A DNA stretch of 64,000 nt from Phascolomyces articulosus (GCA_025677815.1 JAIXMP010000003.1:310001-374000); one strand, 5' to 3'. Shown: positions 50,763 to 63,797, counted from the first letter of the stretch. Notes: a model not told the origin generated them from the letters alone. Program-made: numbers and translations.

Positions 50763-52697
50763 TTACCATGGATAATGTCGTGACCTTCCTGACCTAGTAT
50801 TATTTTCATCATCGTCATCATCGTCATTATCGGATGCCAGTACTGATGAAATATGTATTTTTGTATATTGTATAGGTGTAGCTGTTGATGTTGTGGGAGT
50901 AGTCGTCGTTGTTGTATGAAAAGAAGAGTGAGAATGAGGAGGGACAGGAAAACTAGAAGATGATAATGAAGTTTCTACTCTAGGTGGAACACTATGATTT
51001 GTAGAAGACGAAGAAACATCATCGATCATGAAAGATAAAGAAGAAACTGTTGGCTGTATTGCTTCCTGACTCCGGGATTCAATTGTCATCGTTGTCTCCT
51101 TGATCTCCTCCATTCGATTCTTTGGGTTATCATCGTCTTTGTTGTTACTGTAGTGGTGGATAATAGGGTTATCTCCTGTACCCCTTTCTTTGCCGCTCGT
51201 TCTTTGTGTCCCTGAATATACAAACGTTGTTAATGCATTAACACTTCTTTGATGATATTTATCCATTGAAGAAGAGTGTTGCTCTTGTTGTAATTGCAAT
51301 GATTGTGATGACGATGAATGATGGTATACTTGATCATGATGTTGTAATGAAGTCGATGATGAAGATGAAGAGGATGCCTTTGAACCAATGGCAAATAATG
51401 TTGTAGCCGAGGATGAAGAGGATGCAATCGTATGCGTGGAGATCGTATTATTTGTCATTGTATTGACCGTAGTTGGTATAGGTGAAGAAGAAGATGAGGA
51501 TTCGCCATAAATAGTATCAGATGTTCGTTTTGTTCCTGGACCCTTACGAACAGATATTTTAATCCCTTGTTTCGAAAAACAAAGTGATAAGGGTGTCGTA
51601 CCTAATTCGATCAACCATCAATTACCATGCTTTCTTTTAAATTTGCATTATTAAATCAGTTACCCACCTGTCATTCCTGGAAAGTTCTTTGCTGAATAGA
51701 CAGAGAATGGATTGGAATAAACTTCATGTAATACTCGTGTACTCATGGTCAATGGTTCTCTAATAATAATAATCATTGGAAAAATGTGATATAAGTACCT
51801 TTTTCTTTCTTTATCCTTATATCCTTATATCCTTATTACATAAGAAATGTATCTAGAATCAAATAATGAACAAAATGAAAAGAAGAAGAAGAAAAAAAAA
51901 CAGGTATATTAAATATAACTTACCCGGCTGATAAGTCAATGAATCGGAAGCGGAGACAAAAGTTACCTTCGGTTCGAACAGAAACGTCATGAAAAATGAA
52001 AAAGATTCCCATTCGATCGTGAAGATCCATGAGTTGATGAGCATTCGAAACCAATGTACCTAAAAAGTTACGAATAGGTTTTGGGTCTTGAAATGACATG
52101 ACAGCAGCATTACTATTAGGATAGGCTGGATTAATGGACGCTGGATTATATACAATATTACGATTCTCCTTTCTGTCACCAGAGAATAAATCGCATTGAA
52201 CAATCAAGTGTGAAACATTATCCGTTTCACTATATATATATAGATAGAGAGAGATATATATTAGTTTTTTTTTTTTACCCTATTCTCCGTTTTACTCGAC
52301 TCATCCCCCTTGTTACTCTATTTATATACCTGACAGGTGTCAAAGAACCATCTGGATGAGTGATATAAAGTTGAAGAATCGGTGGAGGATTGATAGGTCG
52401 TTTATCTTTTTCACCAAATCCACAACATCGAGCTCTTGTAGGATGTTGAACAACCACTAATTGGATAAGTTTCAAATATTATTTTTTTTCTGTTCGATTA
52501 TATAATGACAGGTTTTTCAAAAAAAAGGGTACCTTTTTTTTTTTTGTGTGTATGATAATGATGATGCTTTTTTTTTCCTATGACGAGATGAAATAAAAGA
52601 AAGAAAGAAAAATGGAATGAAAATTACCTAAACGATATTGAATGCTTTGTCTACTAGGTCGTCCAAGTCCTAAAGGTGGCGGTACAGAAACATTCAT
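50763..52697 (-). CDS. Velvet-family transcription regulator
   Basis: Five exons in phase, 5' to 3': 52628-52697, 52330-52456, 51924-52229, 51668-51759 and 50763-51601, encoding about 477 residues. The velvet domain spans about residues 10-220: YRLVVVQHPTRARCCGFGEKDKRPINPPPILQL, FSGDRKENRNIVYN, LVSNAHQLMDLHDRMGIFFIFHDVSVRTEGNFCLRFRFID, then VYSAKNFPGMTGTTPLS and FSKQGIKISVRKGP. All hallmark blocks are intact. Velvet proteins (VeA, VelB, VosA) are NF-kappaB-like DNA-binding regulators of sporulation, light response and secondary metabolism. The remaining 250 residues are Ser/Thr/His low complexity with an acidic end. Splicing near the stop (TGG-TAAAAA) could extend the C-terminus. Subtype is not assignable by eye. 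Confidence 0.92.
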
Positions 52698-55600
52698 GGT
52701 TTTTTTTTATAGATAGATAGATAACTCTTTTCCCAATGAAAGGAAAGTGAGAGAGAGAGAAAGACCAGATGTTTAAAACGGATTCCTTTTATATAGATAT
52801 ATAGATATATATGACGATAGAATGGATGGGAGTTGTTGATCGTTTTTTCGTTTCAAATTGATGGATGAATAAGATATTAAAAAAAAGGTTAAATCTTTTT
52901 CACTAAAAGAACAAAGAAGAAAAAGAAAAGAATAAGGAGGTCAGGGAGTGAATAGTCTTATTATGCTTATTGTAATATCGTGTAATATAAAACAAGAAGT
53001 AGAAATTAAAATATCTAACGATCAATAAAAGATTTCAAAAAAATAAAAAAAGAGATTTCGAAATGAGAAATGAGAAAGAAAAAAAAATATAAAAGAAAAG
53101 AAGAAAAAGAAGAAGAAGAAAAAAAAAAAGAAGAAAAGAATAAAAAAGGTGTATTTGTGTATGTTGTTGTCGTGGTTGTGTCTATTATTTGATGATGGAA
53201 CTGTGTTAGGGCTGTTTTTTATTATTATTGATTATTGATTATGATGTTATTTCGCCCCCAATCCTATTCTATTAAATCACTTATAACACAAAAACTAAAC
53301 ATACAAACACATCCATTCAAAATGCAACCTACCACATACCAGTTTTTCGGATCAGAGCTCCGCTCAAAAATAAAAAAAAATAAAAAATAAAAAAGATAAA
53401 CTATGTATAAGGTTTATGAAAAAGATGCTGGTGCTTGGTCTGGCTAGAGAGAGAGAGATGAAGAGGGGGGATTATTAGATATATTAGGAAGAATCAACCT
53501 GGGGGGAGATAATTGTTGGGTTGTCATTTTTTATTATTATTTTATTTTATTTTATTTATTTTTTTTTTGGGGGGAGGGGAGAGAGAGAACCAAAAAAATA
53601 AAAAAAAAACGTTCTTTTTTAGTTTCACATCAAAAAAGAAATTTTAGTTACGAATTATTTTCCTTTTTTTTATAATAGAGAAAAAAAAACATACAAATCA
53701 AAACGACAGACCTTTTACGCTAGATCAATATATATTTTGTGTGTGTGTGTGTGATTATGAAAAATATAGATAGTATATACAACTATAAGATAGTACCGCG
53801 CACGATGATGCACAGGCGGAGAAGAGGAAATGCCAAGTTGAAAGTTATTTTATATTTGATGATGATGAAAATGAAACGAACCAAAGAAGTGTATTTTTTC
53901 TTCATTTTCTCTTATTTCTTTTTTATATTGTTGTTCTATTGGAATATATAATAGTGTTCTTTTTTTATTCTATTCATGTTGACTACGTTTTTTTTTAAAT
54001 ACCTCTTTGATAGTACTCAGATCAATACATTCATTGAAAAATAGTTTTAAGGTGTATTCTAGAATAGACATGGATTGTACACAAAAAGACCACTAATTTG
54101 GGATACGACTGTACAATAAAAGGAAAGAGAATTCTTTCATTCCATTTATTATTGGTTATACATAGTGGTAAAATCAAGATATACCTTTTTAGTAATATTA
54201 CTCATCAATTCATGCAATAGATTTATGTGAATTGTTCATTCATCCTTAATATCATTATTATTATTTACCATGATGATAATGATGCTTCTTATTATATACT
54301 ATAACTATGTGATTCCTATAATAACAACAACAACAATAACAATAACACGAAGGTTGCACTATTACTTATTAGAATTCTTTTACTCTCACACACAAACGAA
54401 AATGGTATAAACACTTTCTTTCTTTCCTCTCCTCCCTCTCCCTCCCCTCCAGTAAGAACATTTATTTTTTATTATTTGAATAGTGTAATAAAAGGAAGAG
54501 AATTACCTAATAAAGTGAATAACTCAGGATAGGTATATTATTTTATTAAAGGAATTGTATTTACCCGTCATTATACAAATAGGTTATCATAGTAACAGAA
54601 GTAGTTGGAAGAGAATCGAAATTCATCTAGTTTTTTTTTAAAGTTCGGGAACCTAATCTTGACATTCAATGAACGAACAATAAAAAAAGGTTTATCCTTC
54701 GTTTCAGAAATATAAAAAAAAAAAAAAAACCTGATTTAGTTACCCAAAAAAGTGGTCTCTTTTTTTATTTCACGTTTCACAAAGAGAAATTGCTTTTTTT
54801 TTTAAAAAGACGACGGCATGAATTTTGAGTTTTTTTTTTTTGATTTTCGGGTATCAAAACGATCTTTGGATAAACGAGTTTCTGTCACTTTTTTTTTATT
54901 GTTTATATGTAAATAATAATAATAATAATAATGTGGTATTATTTGTCATAAACCTATTTTGAGTAGTGAACAATATATATTATTAATCTAATAGTTGGAG
55001 AGAAAAAAGAGTCTTGATTTTTTGGTTAAAAGTAAAATTATCTCGATTGGAATCTTTTATAGAAGGAAAAGACTTTATTCAATAACAATAGTAATAATAA
55101 TAACAAAAAAAAAAGCCTGTGAAACCATCATCCAAGATTCTGGGTAAAAAGTGTGCTTGTATTATTCAAACAGTGCACGGTGGTACGAAATTCCATTTAT
55201 TTTTATAAACAAAGAAACAAAACGTCATCCCAAAAATTCGGCTTTGACGATAAATCTTGGGTTATTTATTATCTCTAAATAAATTATTCTCAGAATTTCA
55301 TAAATTCAGAAGCTTTTTTTTGTTTATAATCGTTACTATTTCTAGCTAAAATTCTTTTATCATATTGTACCATTCTAATATAATATCTATCCTCGTGACA
55401 ATAATAATAATGGGCAACATGTCAATTTATATATTCCCTGATTGTCGTGTAGATAGATAGATCGTCAGCATTATTTATAATAATAATAAAGTTTTTTTGT
55501 CTTCTTAATTGAATATAATGAATAATTATTATCTTTTGGAAAGTAATACAAAAATCACGTATTTGTTTTTTTTTCTCCTCAAAGATAAAATAATGCTATG

Positions 55601-58600
55601 TGAGAATTCCCCTTTTTTTTAATGTTTAATAATATTCACAGTGGCATATATATATATATATAAAACAGAATAACCCGTAATTCACTATTTATACTATCGG
55701 TAAAATGGCATTTTTTTCCCGGTCATTGAATTTTGAGATCCATTGCATATAAGTGGGGGCATTATAATATCTCATGCAAATGCATGCATAAAAAATAAAC
55801 TTTATGCGATAGACATTATGTAGCATTGGTAAAATATCAATCTAACTAAAGTTTTCCAACTATTTACATAAACAATAACAACATCATTGATATAGTTAAT
55901 GTCGTCTAACTAAGTTTATTTATTTCTCAATTTAGAACACGTAAAATAGGGAGGGTGTGGGGGGTATGTAGTAGTGCTCGAGTTCATAAATAAATATATA
56001 TATAGAAGTATCTATATAGACGACAACGTCGATGGTGCTCAACAGTGACTAGAAATTCCAATCATCGATAATCATGAAAAGAAAGATTGATATTAATTGA
56101 TCGACCCTTTTTTTCAATTCTTGAATAATAAAAAGTATGCACCGGGGAAATGAAGTATTGTCGTTCTTGTGACATTTTCATATTACAGACAATTCTTCTT
56201 CATTGTCAGGAAACGTTGCTACCCGTAGATTTTCCCAAGGTTTATAATTCTCTTACTCCATAAAATGACATATATTATTTTTTATTTCCTGCTATTAACA
56301 AGGTGACTTAATTTCTGTACCATCTTCTGATGGTAGATACTTTTTTTTTAAAAAAAAAAAGATTGGCGTTTTTGCACCTTTTATGCTTGCGGCGATAATC
56401 TTAACAAATAAGCATCAGGAGTATAAATATATAACAGCAACAAGATATATTTATTTGTTGTAAGTTAATGTGTGTGTGTGTGTTTTTTTGTTACTACGGC
56501 ATAATCCAAGACAGTGATATAAGGGGGACGACTTTGTAAGTGATCAACTCTATTTTTATATACGGATCAAACAACAGACGGAGAACGATCGTTACTTTTG
56601 ATAAATATTTATATAAATACCGACCACCACCAGAACAAAAATAATTTATTAGGCGGCAATTCGCTAATGATATAATACTGTTATAAACTCTGGTGGTATT
56701 ATTCGCGTCATAGAGAAACTAAATTAGTAGAAAAAAAGTTTGCTACACAAGAAAGAACAACAACACATTCTATTCTTCCTATTTTGGTGCAAATTCTTTC
56801 CATGTACTGTGATGAAGATTATATTAGAGTTTGTGTTTACACATATTACATCAATCACGAAAGGATCTTCTCTAAAAGAATCTTTTTTATTTGTCAGCAA
56901 ATACAAACACATCAATTTCATGGTACTATTTTTTTGTTGTTCTGATTGTGTATGTTGTATATTAGAGTCTTTTTTTTTAATCTAAACAAATCATCTTGTT
57001 ATATAGTTTACAATAATATACCACAGCTCACCTTTGTGAAAAGGAGTATTGCATGGTTGATGCGTGCGGTCATATAATGACTTATATGAGTAGTTTATTA
57101 AATTCTGGAATTCAATAAAAACGGTAGATAGTTCACCACATTGAAATCTATATGTATTGTTTTATGAGAAACTTTTAGTTTCTCTAAAATTGGTTACATC
57201 AAATAGAATGACTCTTGGACAGTAAAGGATCTAAAAGGAAAGCAGTAAAGAGGGCAAGAGCAATCATCGGATGAAAAGAAAAGACAATATAGGACAGGGT
57301 ATATAAGTTACTGTAAAGCATAATAGGGATTCAAAAACGCTCAAATTGTGCATTATCCAACTTAGCAAGCAGATCATTGATGCTCATGCCCTGTGCAGTG
57401 TTTGATAGAAATTGAATAAAAAAAATAGGAAAAATACTTATGTGGTATAATGATTATAGTGTAAAGAAAAAAAGAGGGAACATAATATGTACCTGACATT
57501 CCAACCCTTTGGATATGATAGCTCCGTAATGCATAATAAGTAGATTTATAATAAACTAGTCATACATACCAGTTATTGTATTATACAAAGCAAAGAGTAT
57601 ATAAGGAATAATAAGAGAAAGATTATTAGTTGGTTTTTGTCATTATAGGAAAACTCTGTAATAATATCTAATAAGAATAATACCTTATAGCATAATAACG
57701 CCCCATGCAATACGTATAAAATGAATACATAAATTACAGGTTTCAAGATGTTCATTGGGTATTTAACAAAACTTGTACAGCGCCATTTTTTTTGGTGTTC
57801 TCAAGTGTACAGCTGTATATTGGTTAATATGTTGAATGATTTATCACTTTTTCGAATTAACCATTTTCCCTTCCCTGTTTCATTTTGGCAATTTCTTACT
57901 CCAATTTCCAAGAATGACACGAAAAATGGTTTTTTTTTCACCGTCAACTTTTTACTTTGAATAGCAATTGCAAAAAAGTGATTCATTGTTTTGCATGTTC
58001 ATGTTGTACAACATATGGTTCCTATTCTGTATATTATTCTGTTACACCCGAGATGATTTTTCGGTTAATAATACTATTGTTATCTTTTTTATTGTTCTTA
58101 TCATTCTAATTATTCTATATCAACATTATCCGTTATTTAAAGTATGTATTCATGGTGAAAAAAGTTGGCAAAAGTCAAGGTAGTAGCAATTGGTCCTTCT
58201 AGATCAATAGTGACCTTGGAACGATAATATAGATAGTTCTTGTTCTCAATTAAATATACAAACAATCCGAAACTCATCCATTCCCTTGTATATATTCGAA
58301 CTTTTTTTTTGATTTCTATATATTGGACTTTAGTTCCTTTCACATTAACCATGTCCTTGTATCTTACATATTATCTTTATCAATAAGTTAGTAACACATA
58401 AAATGAAATATAATATATTGTTATTCATCAAATAAGATGAAGAACGTGTATTAGAAACATGGATTGCCTATTTAAATTACAAATTGCTATATCGAACCAT
58501 TTTGAAATGCCAAGATGCGGAGAGAAAAAGGAATAAAGAGAGAAAGAGAGAAAGAGAGGGAAAGGACATGGCTCCGAAAAAAAAAAAACCATTTAAAGAT

Positions 58601-58837
58601 CGGGAACATCGGGCCGAATGAGAGGGAAGGTTTGGATAAATGTAATTTCCCTGGAAAATGTTGGATAAATGGTAGAAATTTTTTTTTCAATTAAGTCTTG
58701 GCAATACGTACGTTTTTTTTTTCAAAACACGAAGAAGAGGAGAAGCTCATGTTAGTTATTTAAGCTTTTTTTTTTTTTGGTTCTTTTTCTTTTTGTTGTT
58801 CGTCGGTTATTTTATTTTATATATCCATCCATTGAAG
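52698..58837. other. 6-kb mostly noncoding region
   Basis: Upstream DNA of the velvet gene, then AT-rich DNA with many A/T tracts, G-runs with AG repeat (53561-53588), GT runs (53739-53753 and 56469-56483) and AAT runs. A purine-rich block lies at 53040-53140. Apart from the possible spliced microprotein at 57331-57755 I find no gene. Short frames such as 56740-56985 lack motifs. Confidence 0.4.
57331..57755 (-). CDS. Possible spliced microprotein (64 residues), unknown family
   Basis: Three minus-strand exons, all phase 0, can be joined: 57684-57755 (MNILKPVIYVFILYVLHGAL...), 57493-57555 (ends HYGAIISKGLECQ) and 57331-57390 (GMSINDLLAKLDNAQFERF then stop). Donors are AAG/GTATTA and CAG/GTACAT; acceptors are CTAG and GCACAG. 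The last exon has balanced amino-acid composition unlike the surrounding AT artefacts and looks like a helical protein end. The first exon is hydrophobic and less certain. The protein's family is not recognised; a small helical subunit of some complex is possible. Confidence 0.3.
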
Positions 58838-59273
58838 ATGTCACAACCACAATATTCTTATCCACCTCCACCTGGTAATGCTCAATATGCACCACCGCCT
58901 GCTCCACAAAGTTACTATCCTCAACAACAACAACCTTATTATCAACCAGCGTAAGAAAATCAAAATGGTGTTTTAAAAATTTATATAAAAAAAATAGGCA
59001 CCTAACTTGAAATAGTTTACTGACGTAAATATGTATTATTTCTATATAAAAAGTCCTCCACCACAAACTGTAGTAGTTCAACAACAAGGTCATCAAAATG
59101 ATCCTGCAGAAGATTGTTGTTGTGCTTGGTAGGTTCACTAAATAAATACCTAGTGATCTATTACTATCTGTTAATATCACAAATAATGTGCTAATTTTTA
59201 TTACTGTTATAGTATACAAACCATCATGTGTTGTTTCATCTGGCAAGCATGTTGTTCAATGATGGCAGATTGA
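58838..59273 (+). CDS. CYSTM-like Cys-rich tail protein
   Basis: Three exons in phase (58838-58950, 59054-59128, 59213-59273) encode 82 residues. The N-terminal 55 residues are Pro/Tyr/Gln-rich (SYPPPPGN, QQQQPYYQPAPPP). The C-terminus is a short Cys-rich hydrophobic end (AEDCCCACIQTIMCCFIWQACC) of CYSTM type. In yeast such proteins (for example YDL012C) are tail-anchored to the plasma membrane through palmitoylated cysteines and are linked to stress. The acceptor of intron 1 is AAAAAG, poor in pyrimidines, so that junction is the least sure. The gene is short but has a coherent start, stop and phase. Confidence 0.72.
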
Positions 59274-60062
59274 TAAAAAAAAAGTGCTCTCCCATATCAT
59301 GACAATTGACGACCTATATCTCTTCATCTTCTTCAATGTTGTTTATATTTACTTGTATTATTATTATTTCCTTTTACCAATAGTCCTATATTTTATATAC
59401 ATATAAAAACCTCTTTATTACCCACTGCACTTCTCTTTTATTTTAGGTATCCATGCCCCCCTCTTCTCTTCTTCCCAGCCATTATTGTAAATTTGTTATA
59501 ATCTAATTAAAAGGAGGAGAAATATAGTGAGTGTTTATTCTACCTTTTTTTTTTGACAAGGTAACGTGTGTCTAATAATGGTATAGCTTGGAAATAAACA
59601 AGTTATATCAAACATGCCTATTTACAAAATAGGAATAGTGATAGGATATATTAAGTGCGTAGTAAAAAGTAGGACGATATATATAATCATCACTAGGTCT
59701 ACTTTTCGTTCATACAGACGATATTTCAAAAAAAAAAAAAAAATAAAGTTGTTTTGGCTTCTTTAACTTTCCAACTCTGGTAAATTGAAAGTATCCCCGC
59801 ATTCTATATGTGTGGTTTAAAGAAACTGGATAACTTTTTCAAATTCTATCATCAAAGGAGACTAAATAGTAAATTTCGTACTACCTTCTTTTCGATAGAA
59901 TATAATATAAATTCAAATCTTCGTTGAGCGCGTGCGGTCACACACTTTACCTTTAGCGGTGCTGGATCAAGGAGTTGAATTTAGTTTGCTTTTTTTTCTG
60001 TCCAGAACAACTTGAATTCTTTTCCTTTCTCTCTATAAAAATATTTAACATAAAAAAAAAAG
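59274..60062. other. Spacer with upstream DNA of the glycosyltransferase-like gene
   Basis: AT-rich, an A17-type tract at 59729-59745, and an isolated GC-rich patch GCGCGTGCGGTCACAC at 59928-59943. No gene is seen. Confidence 0.4.
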
Positions 60063-61346
60063 ATGAGGTCAAAGGGATGGGTATTTACCATCATCTTTAT
60101 CTTTTTTCTTTATTTATCTTTTTCATCCTTAAATTCCATTGCACGATCCAAATCTCAACGACCCAATACTGACATTATTATTCAACGTAAAAACCCCTAT
60201 CGACGATCGAATAGTACACTCTTGACATCTGTCCTAGCTCATATTCAAAGTGGTTATGTAGCCAATCGAACACCCGATTTTGATACACCTCCATTACTTG
60301 TCTTGTATAGTTGTAGAAAAGCCAATGCATGCGGTACTTTTGAAGAACGATTGTTAAGCATGACGACAGCTTACTTATTTGCCTTGGTCTGGGATGGTGC
60401 GGCATTTGGTATTGACATGGATGCACCTACCAAGTTTGATTGGTATTACGAAATGACATTGGGTTACATGAGTTTGAATGAAGGTCAAGTCAATTTTTAT
60501 CTTGACAAGGCAGAAAAGGAAGATCCTTCTTCTATTTTGGATTTGGATAAAATGTCAGCCAAAGAACTTGAAACGACCGATTTCATGACCCAGTATCGAT
60601 CGGATAATGTCAAGATTTTACGATGTGGTCAATGGGAGAATTGGAAGGCCTTGTTGAACAATCCATCCGTGTGGCGATATCGTGACAAGTACCAATTGCA
60701 ACATTTGACGCCTCCTGAAATATTCTATATTGTTCATCAAATTTTGTTCAGAAAACCAAGTCATTGGCTTGCAGGCCATTTGGGACCTTATCTTGACTTG
60801 ATGGGTGGGGAAATGTACAGAGATCCAATTCAAAAGAAACCTACTCCCAATGAAAGTATATGGAATCGATGGATGCGTATTGGAATCCATATGACATCGG
60901 ATAGTACGCAAGAAGAAATGGATTGTGTTGCTTCAAGAGCAGCCACTGTGTGTCGTAGCGCGCAAGTTATGGGTAAAGAATGCCATGTCTTTTTATCAGC
61001 ACCTTCTCAAGATATTATCCAAGCGCTCCAAAAATCAATTCAAGCACGTAGTCAAAAAGAACGTCCTACCATCATTCATGCTGTATCTGAATCTTACGAA
61101 TTTACACCTGCCTCTACCATGGATGAAGCAGGTCCAGTAGATCCATCTGATGAGCAACGTGTCAAACTCATTTATGCACGATCTATTATGGATTGGACTA
61201 TTTTATCGCGAATGGATTATTTGATTGGTGGTTATGGTGACCTGTATCTCAAGACAGCTGCTGCTGGTGCTCAAGTTGAAACGGGCGTTTTCGAATATAA
61301 TAAAGAAGGAGATTGTGAAGTTGTACCCATGGAAGAGTGGTTTTAA
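60063..61346 (+). CDS. Type II membrane protein, fucosyltransferase-like (GT-B) fold
   Basis: A single exon encodes 427 residues. A basic start (MRSKGW) and a hydrophobic anchor at about 6-24 indicate type II topology in the Golgi or ER. A lumenal region follows with PLLVLYSCRKANACGTFEERLLSMTTAYLFAL at about 77-107 and GAAFGIDMDAPTKFDWYYE at about 112-130. The arrangement (strand, CRK..C-G-x-x-x-RL, helix, then a second strand with IDM and a DW motif) resembles the N-terminal half of GT-B fucosyltransferases of the NodZ/FUT8/xyloglucan-FucT superfamily, where G-x-G/E-RL is conserved. Near the end DYLIGGYGDLYLKTAAAGAQ has the S/G-x-F-S-x-x-A-like donor-site pattern. The assignment is by fold-level motifs only; activity is unproven. 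Confidence 0.6.
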   Translation: MRSKGWVFTIIFIFFLYLSFSSLNSIARSKSQRPNTDIIIQRKNPYRRSNSTLLTSVLAHIQSGYVANRTPDFDTPPLLVLYSCRKANACGTFEERLLSMTTAYLFALVWDGAAFGIDMDAPTKFDWYYEMTLGYMSLNEGQVNFYLDKAEKEDPSSILDLDKMSAKELETTDFMTQYRSDNVKILRCGQWENWKALLNNPSVWRYRDKYQLQHLTPPEIFYIVHQILFRKPSHWLAGHLGPYLDLMGGEMYRDPIQKKPTPNESIWNRWMRIGIHMTSDSTQEEMDCVASRAATVCRSAQVMGKECHVFLSAPSQDIIQALQKSIQARSQKERPTIIHAVSESYEFTPASTMDEAGPVDPSDEQRVKLIYARSIMDWTILSRMDYLIGGYGDLYLKTAAAGAQVETGVFEYNKEGDCEVVPMEEWF

Positions 61347-63005
61347 TTTCACTTATTCATGATCACATCAACTTTAAATCATTTAAAAACAAACAAGGTT
61401 CAAATGAACAGCCAATATCACTACTTAGCATCACAGTTTTCCCTCTATCCTCTAACTCGTATTTACACCTCGCACACAACTTTTTTTTTGTAACATATAT
61501 CTTTTTCCTGCTTATTCCTCTTTTTTTTTTACACAATCAAAAACTTATACATTTTTTTTATACACTCAGCACTTTTTCATGTTTTCTTTTTATTATTATT
61601 ATTATTATTCACCTCACTTATTGTTGTTTTCCCCAGCTTATTAATTCACGACCGACACGTCTCTCACGATCTTTTCACTTTCTCCCAATTCATTACTGCT
61701 AATTGTTTTATTTATTTTTTAAAAAGAGAAAAAGCTTATCATCATTAATACACGCTTAAATTCATTACATAAAAAAATATAATTCCTCATAAGACATAAT
61801 AGGAAACATACATGCCTTGAAAAGGTTAATTACTTATTGTTGACATGAAAAGATTAACAGGGATGATGAGGTCTCGAGCCGTATAAATAATAAGCAATAT
61901 TTATATTACAATGCTCATGTTTTTTAGTTTCAAAAATTCCTTATTTTAATGCTGATCCGCAACGATTTAGCAATATTTCCCACAATCTCCTTTTTTCCTT
62001 GTGTGACGTACAAAATGGAATCAATGTTAACCAATATGTTCTTTGTGTAAGATAAGAGAAAAAGGATAAGAAGTAACTCTCTATGAAAAAGTAGCGGTAT
62101 AGTAAATCAAAATGAATCGTGGGTTTTGATAATATGATATTGGTAAGAATTCATAGATTGAATATGTTTACCTGTCAAGTAACTGTGATTGATGAATTAT
62201 ATAAAAATTTATTATATGCTCGCAAAGAGCGAGTGCAATAGTTTACCATAGAACTGGTTAGAATAAGTTATATATAGGTGTAATGATGCTGATGACGATA
62301 ATATACCAATAATTTTTTTTCAAAAACAACCACCAATTAATCATTGTTGAATGATATTTTTATATCAACATCATCCTTTACCAGCAGTATGATGTAGACA
62401 TTGTGATGGATGATTAACTTATTCCGAAAAAAATATGGTTGATTTAGGGTATTGTAGTAATAGTGGTTTAGATACTAATATTCATGATCGATAAGAAAAA
62501 CTTTAACCGAGAAAGCTTTAGTTAATCGAGTTTTTTGGATGAGATATTAGCGCTGGGCAATTCTTCCTTCTTTTAGTAGAATTTGTTACCAAAATAGAGA
62601 AGTATTGTTGGGGTTCCCCAACTGAAGCATAAAAAAATAGAATCTTTTTGTTGTTGTTATTGTTATTTTCTTTCTAGTACATTTGAGCGCCCATGGTAAT
62701 AGAAGGATTTTATATACGATACTCCGAGTTATTATATAAAATCCAGTTCATGGTGGTTGTCTGGATCCTGTAACGATCATGTGTACATTGCTTTTTTTTA
62801 ATTGATGATAGACAGTATCATATTTAGTTCTATTAGATTACAATTATATTATATAATTATGAAAACCGTGGATTTGGTTATTTTATAATTACAATCTCTC
62901 TCTTTCTCCTTTTCTTTCTCATTTCCCCCCTATCTATCATAATTACAACCGCTTTTCCGTAATTATATATATTTATATATTCTTACTCAATAACAAATAA
63001 CAATC
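61347..63005. other. Intergenic, no gene seen
   Basis: AT-rich DNA with an ATT run at 61587-61609 and pyrimidine-rich DNA at 62895-62940 just ahead of the next gene. No RNA gene or supported frame is seen. Confidence 0.4.
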
Positions 63006-63797
63006 ATGACGACCGAAGATAGTTTTGTAACAAAAGGTAATAGTGGACACCCCATTAGTTTCAAGGAGCGAAGCATCTTTACCAATCAGCATGGCAACAA
63101 TCAACGACAGTGGAAGCATACCGCGAATGTATTCAAGGAAGAAGATGATAATGATGAAGAATATTTTACACAAAAAAGGAATTCTTCTTGTTCTGCTGTC
63201 ACGTCTACCTTTTCAAATAAAATACACTACCATAACAGTAACAAACGAGTCAACGATCGTTATCATAGCAAGCAGTCATTACATCGGCGCAAGAGAAAAA
63301 GCAAATTTTATATCGGCTATGATGATACTATTCCCTCTAGTGATAATGGACCTACTGTTGAATCTTTATATTCATCCATCCTATTATTAGAATCATCCAG
63401 CAAACATGATGATATAATGATTGAAGGTGAAGAAGAAGAGAAAGAAGATTATAATAGCAGTTGTTGCTCAAGTAGTGATGATGATTATTTTGACCCGTTG
63501 CTCACGCCGACAAATAATACTATAACAACAACAACTTCGACAGCTTTTACTAATACCAATATACCAACCACAACAACAATAAATGATAACATTCCAACAA
63601 GAAAAGAAGACCTGTTGCCAATGACGAGATTCGTTCTAGTTTCAGTTAAATCAAATAATAGTAGTGAAACGACACCGTCAACAGTAAAAAAAAATCCATC
63701 ATTTTGCTCACCCCCAGCATCCTTGCTACGTCGTTGTGATACCAAATGTTACGCAGGACTTGACCATTGGTTTGCATCAAAATTACATGATTGCTGA
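63006..63797 (+). CDS. Hypothetical Asp/Ser/Thr/Asn-rich protein
   Basis: A single exon, 263 residues, from ATG to TGA. A basic patch (KQSLHRRKRKSKFY) at about 90-103 precedes an acidic stretch (EGEEEEKED) and CCSSSDDDYFDPL, then Thr/Asn repeats (TTTSTAFTNTN). The C-terminal part (KKNPSFCSPPASLLRRCDTKCYAGLDHWF) is less repetitive and contains four Cys residues. No domain is recognised. The S-S-S-D-D-D-Y and RRKRKSK segments suggest a phosphorylated nuclear or cortical regulator, which is a guess. No introns are apparent. Confidence 0.6.
   Translation: MTTEDSFVTKGNSGHPISFKERSIFTNQHGNNQRQWKHTANVFKEEDDNDEEYFTQKRNSSCSAVTSTFSNKIHYHNSNKRVNDRYHSKQSLHRRKRKSKFYIGYDDTIPSSDNGPTVESLYSSILLLESSSKHDDIMIEGEEEEKEDYNSSCCSSSDDDYFDPLLTPTNNTITTTTSTAFTNTNIPTTTTINDNIPTRKEDLLPMTRFVLVSVKSNNSSETTPSTVKKNPSFCSPPASLLRRCDTKCYAGLDHWFASKLHDC

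Noticed and set aside
56152..56270. Short frame MKYCRSCDIFILQT, reminiscent of a zinc-ribbon start
   Set aside because: Only 37 codons, a single CxxC, no further exon and no supporting context.
63043..63390. Alternative frame inside the last hypothetical gene
   Set aside because: The frame from 63006 is longer, contains the basic and acidic blocks, and has a better start context.
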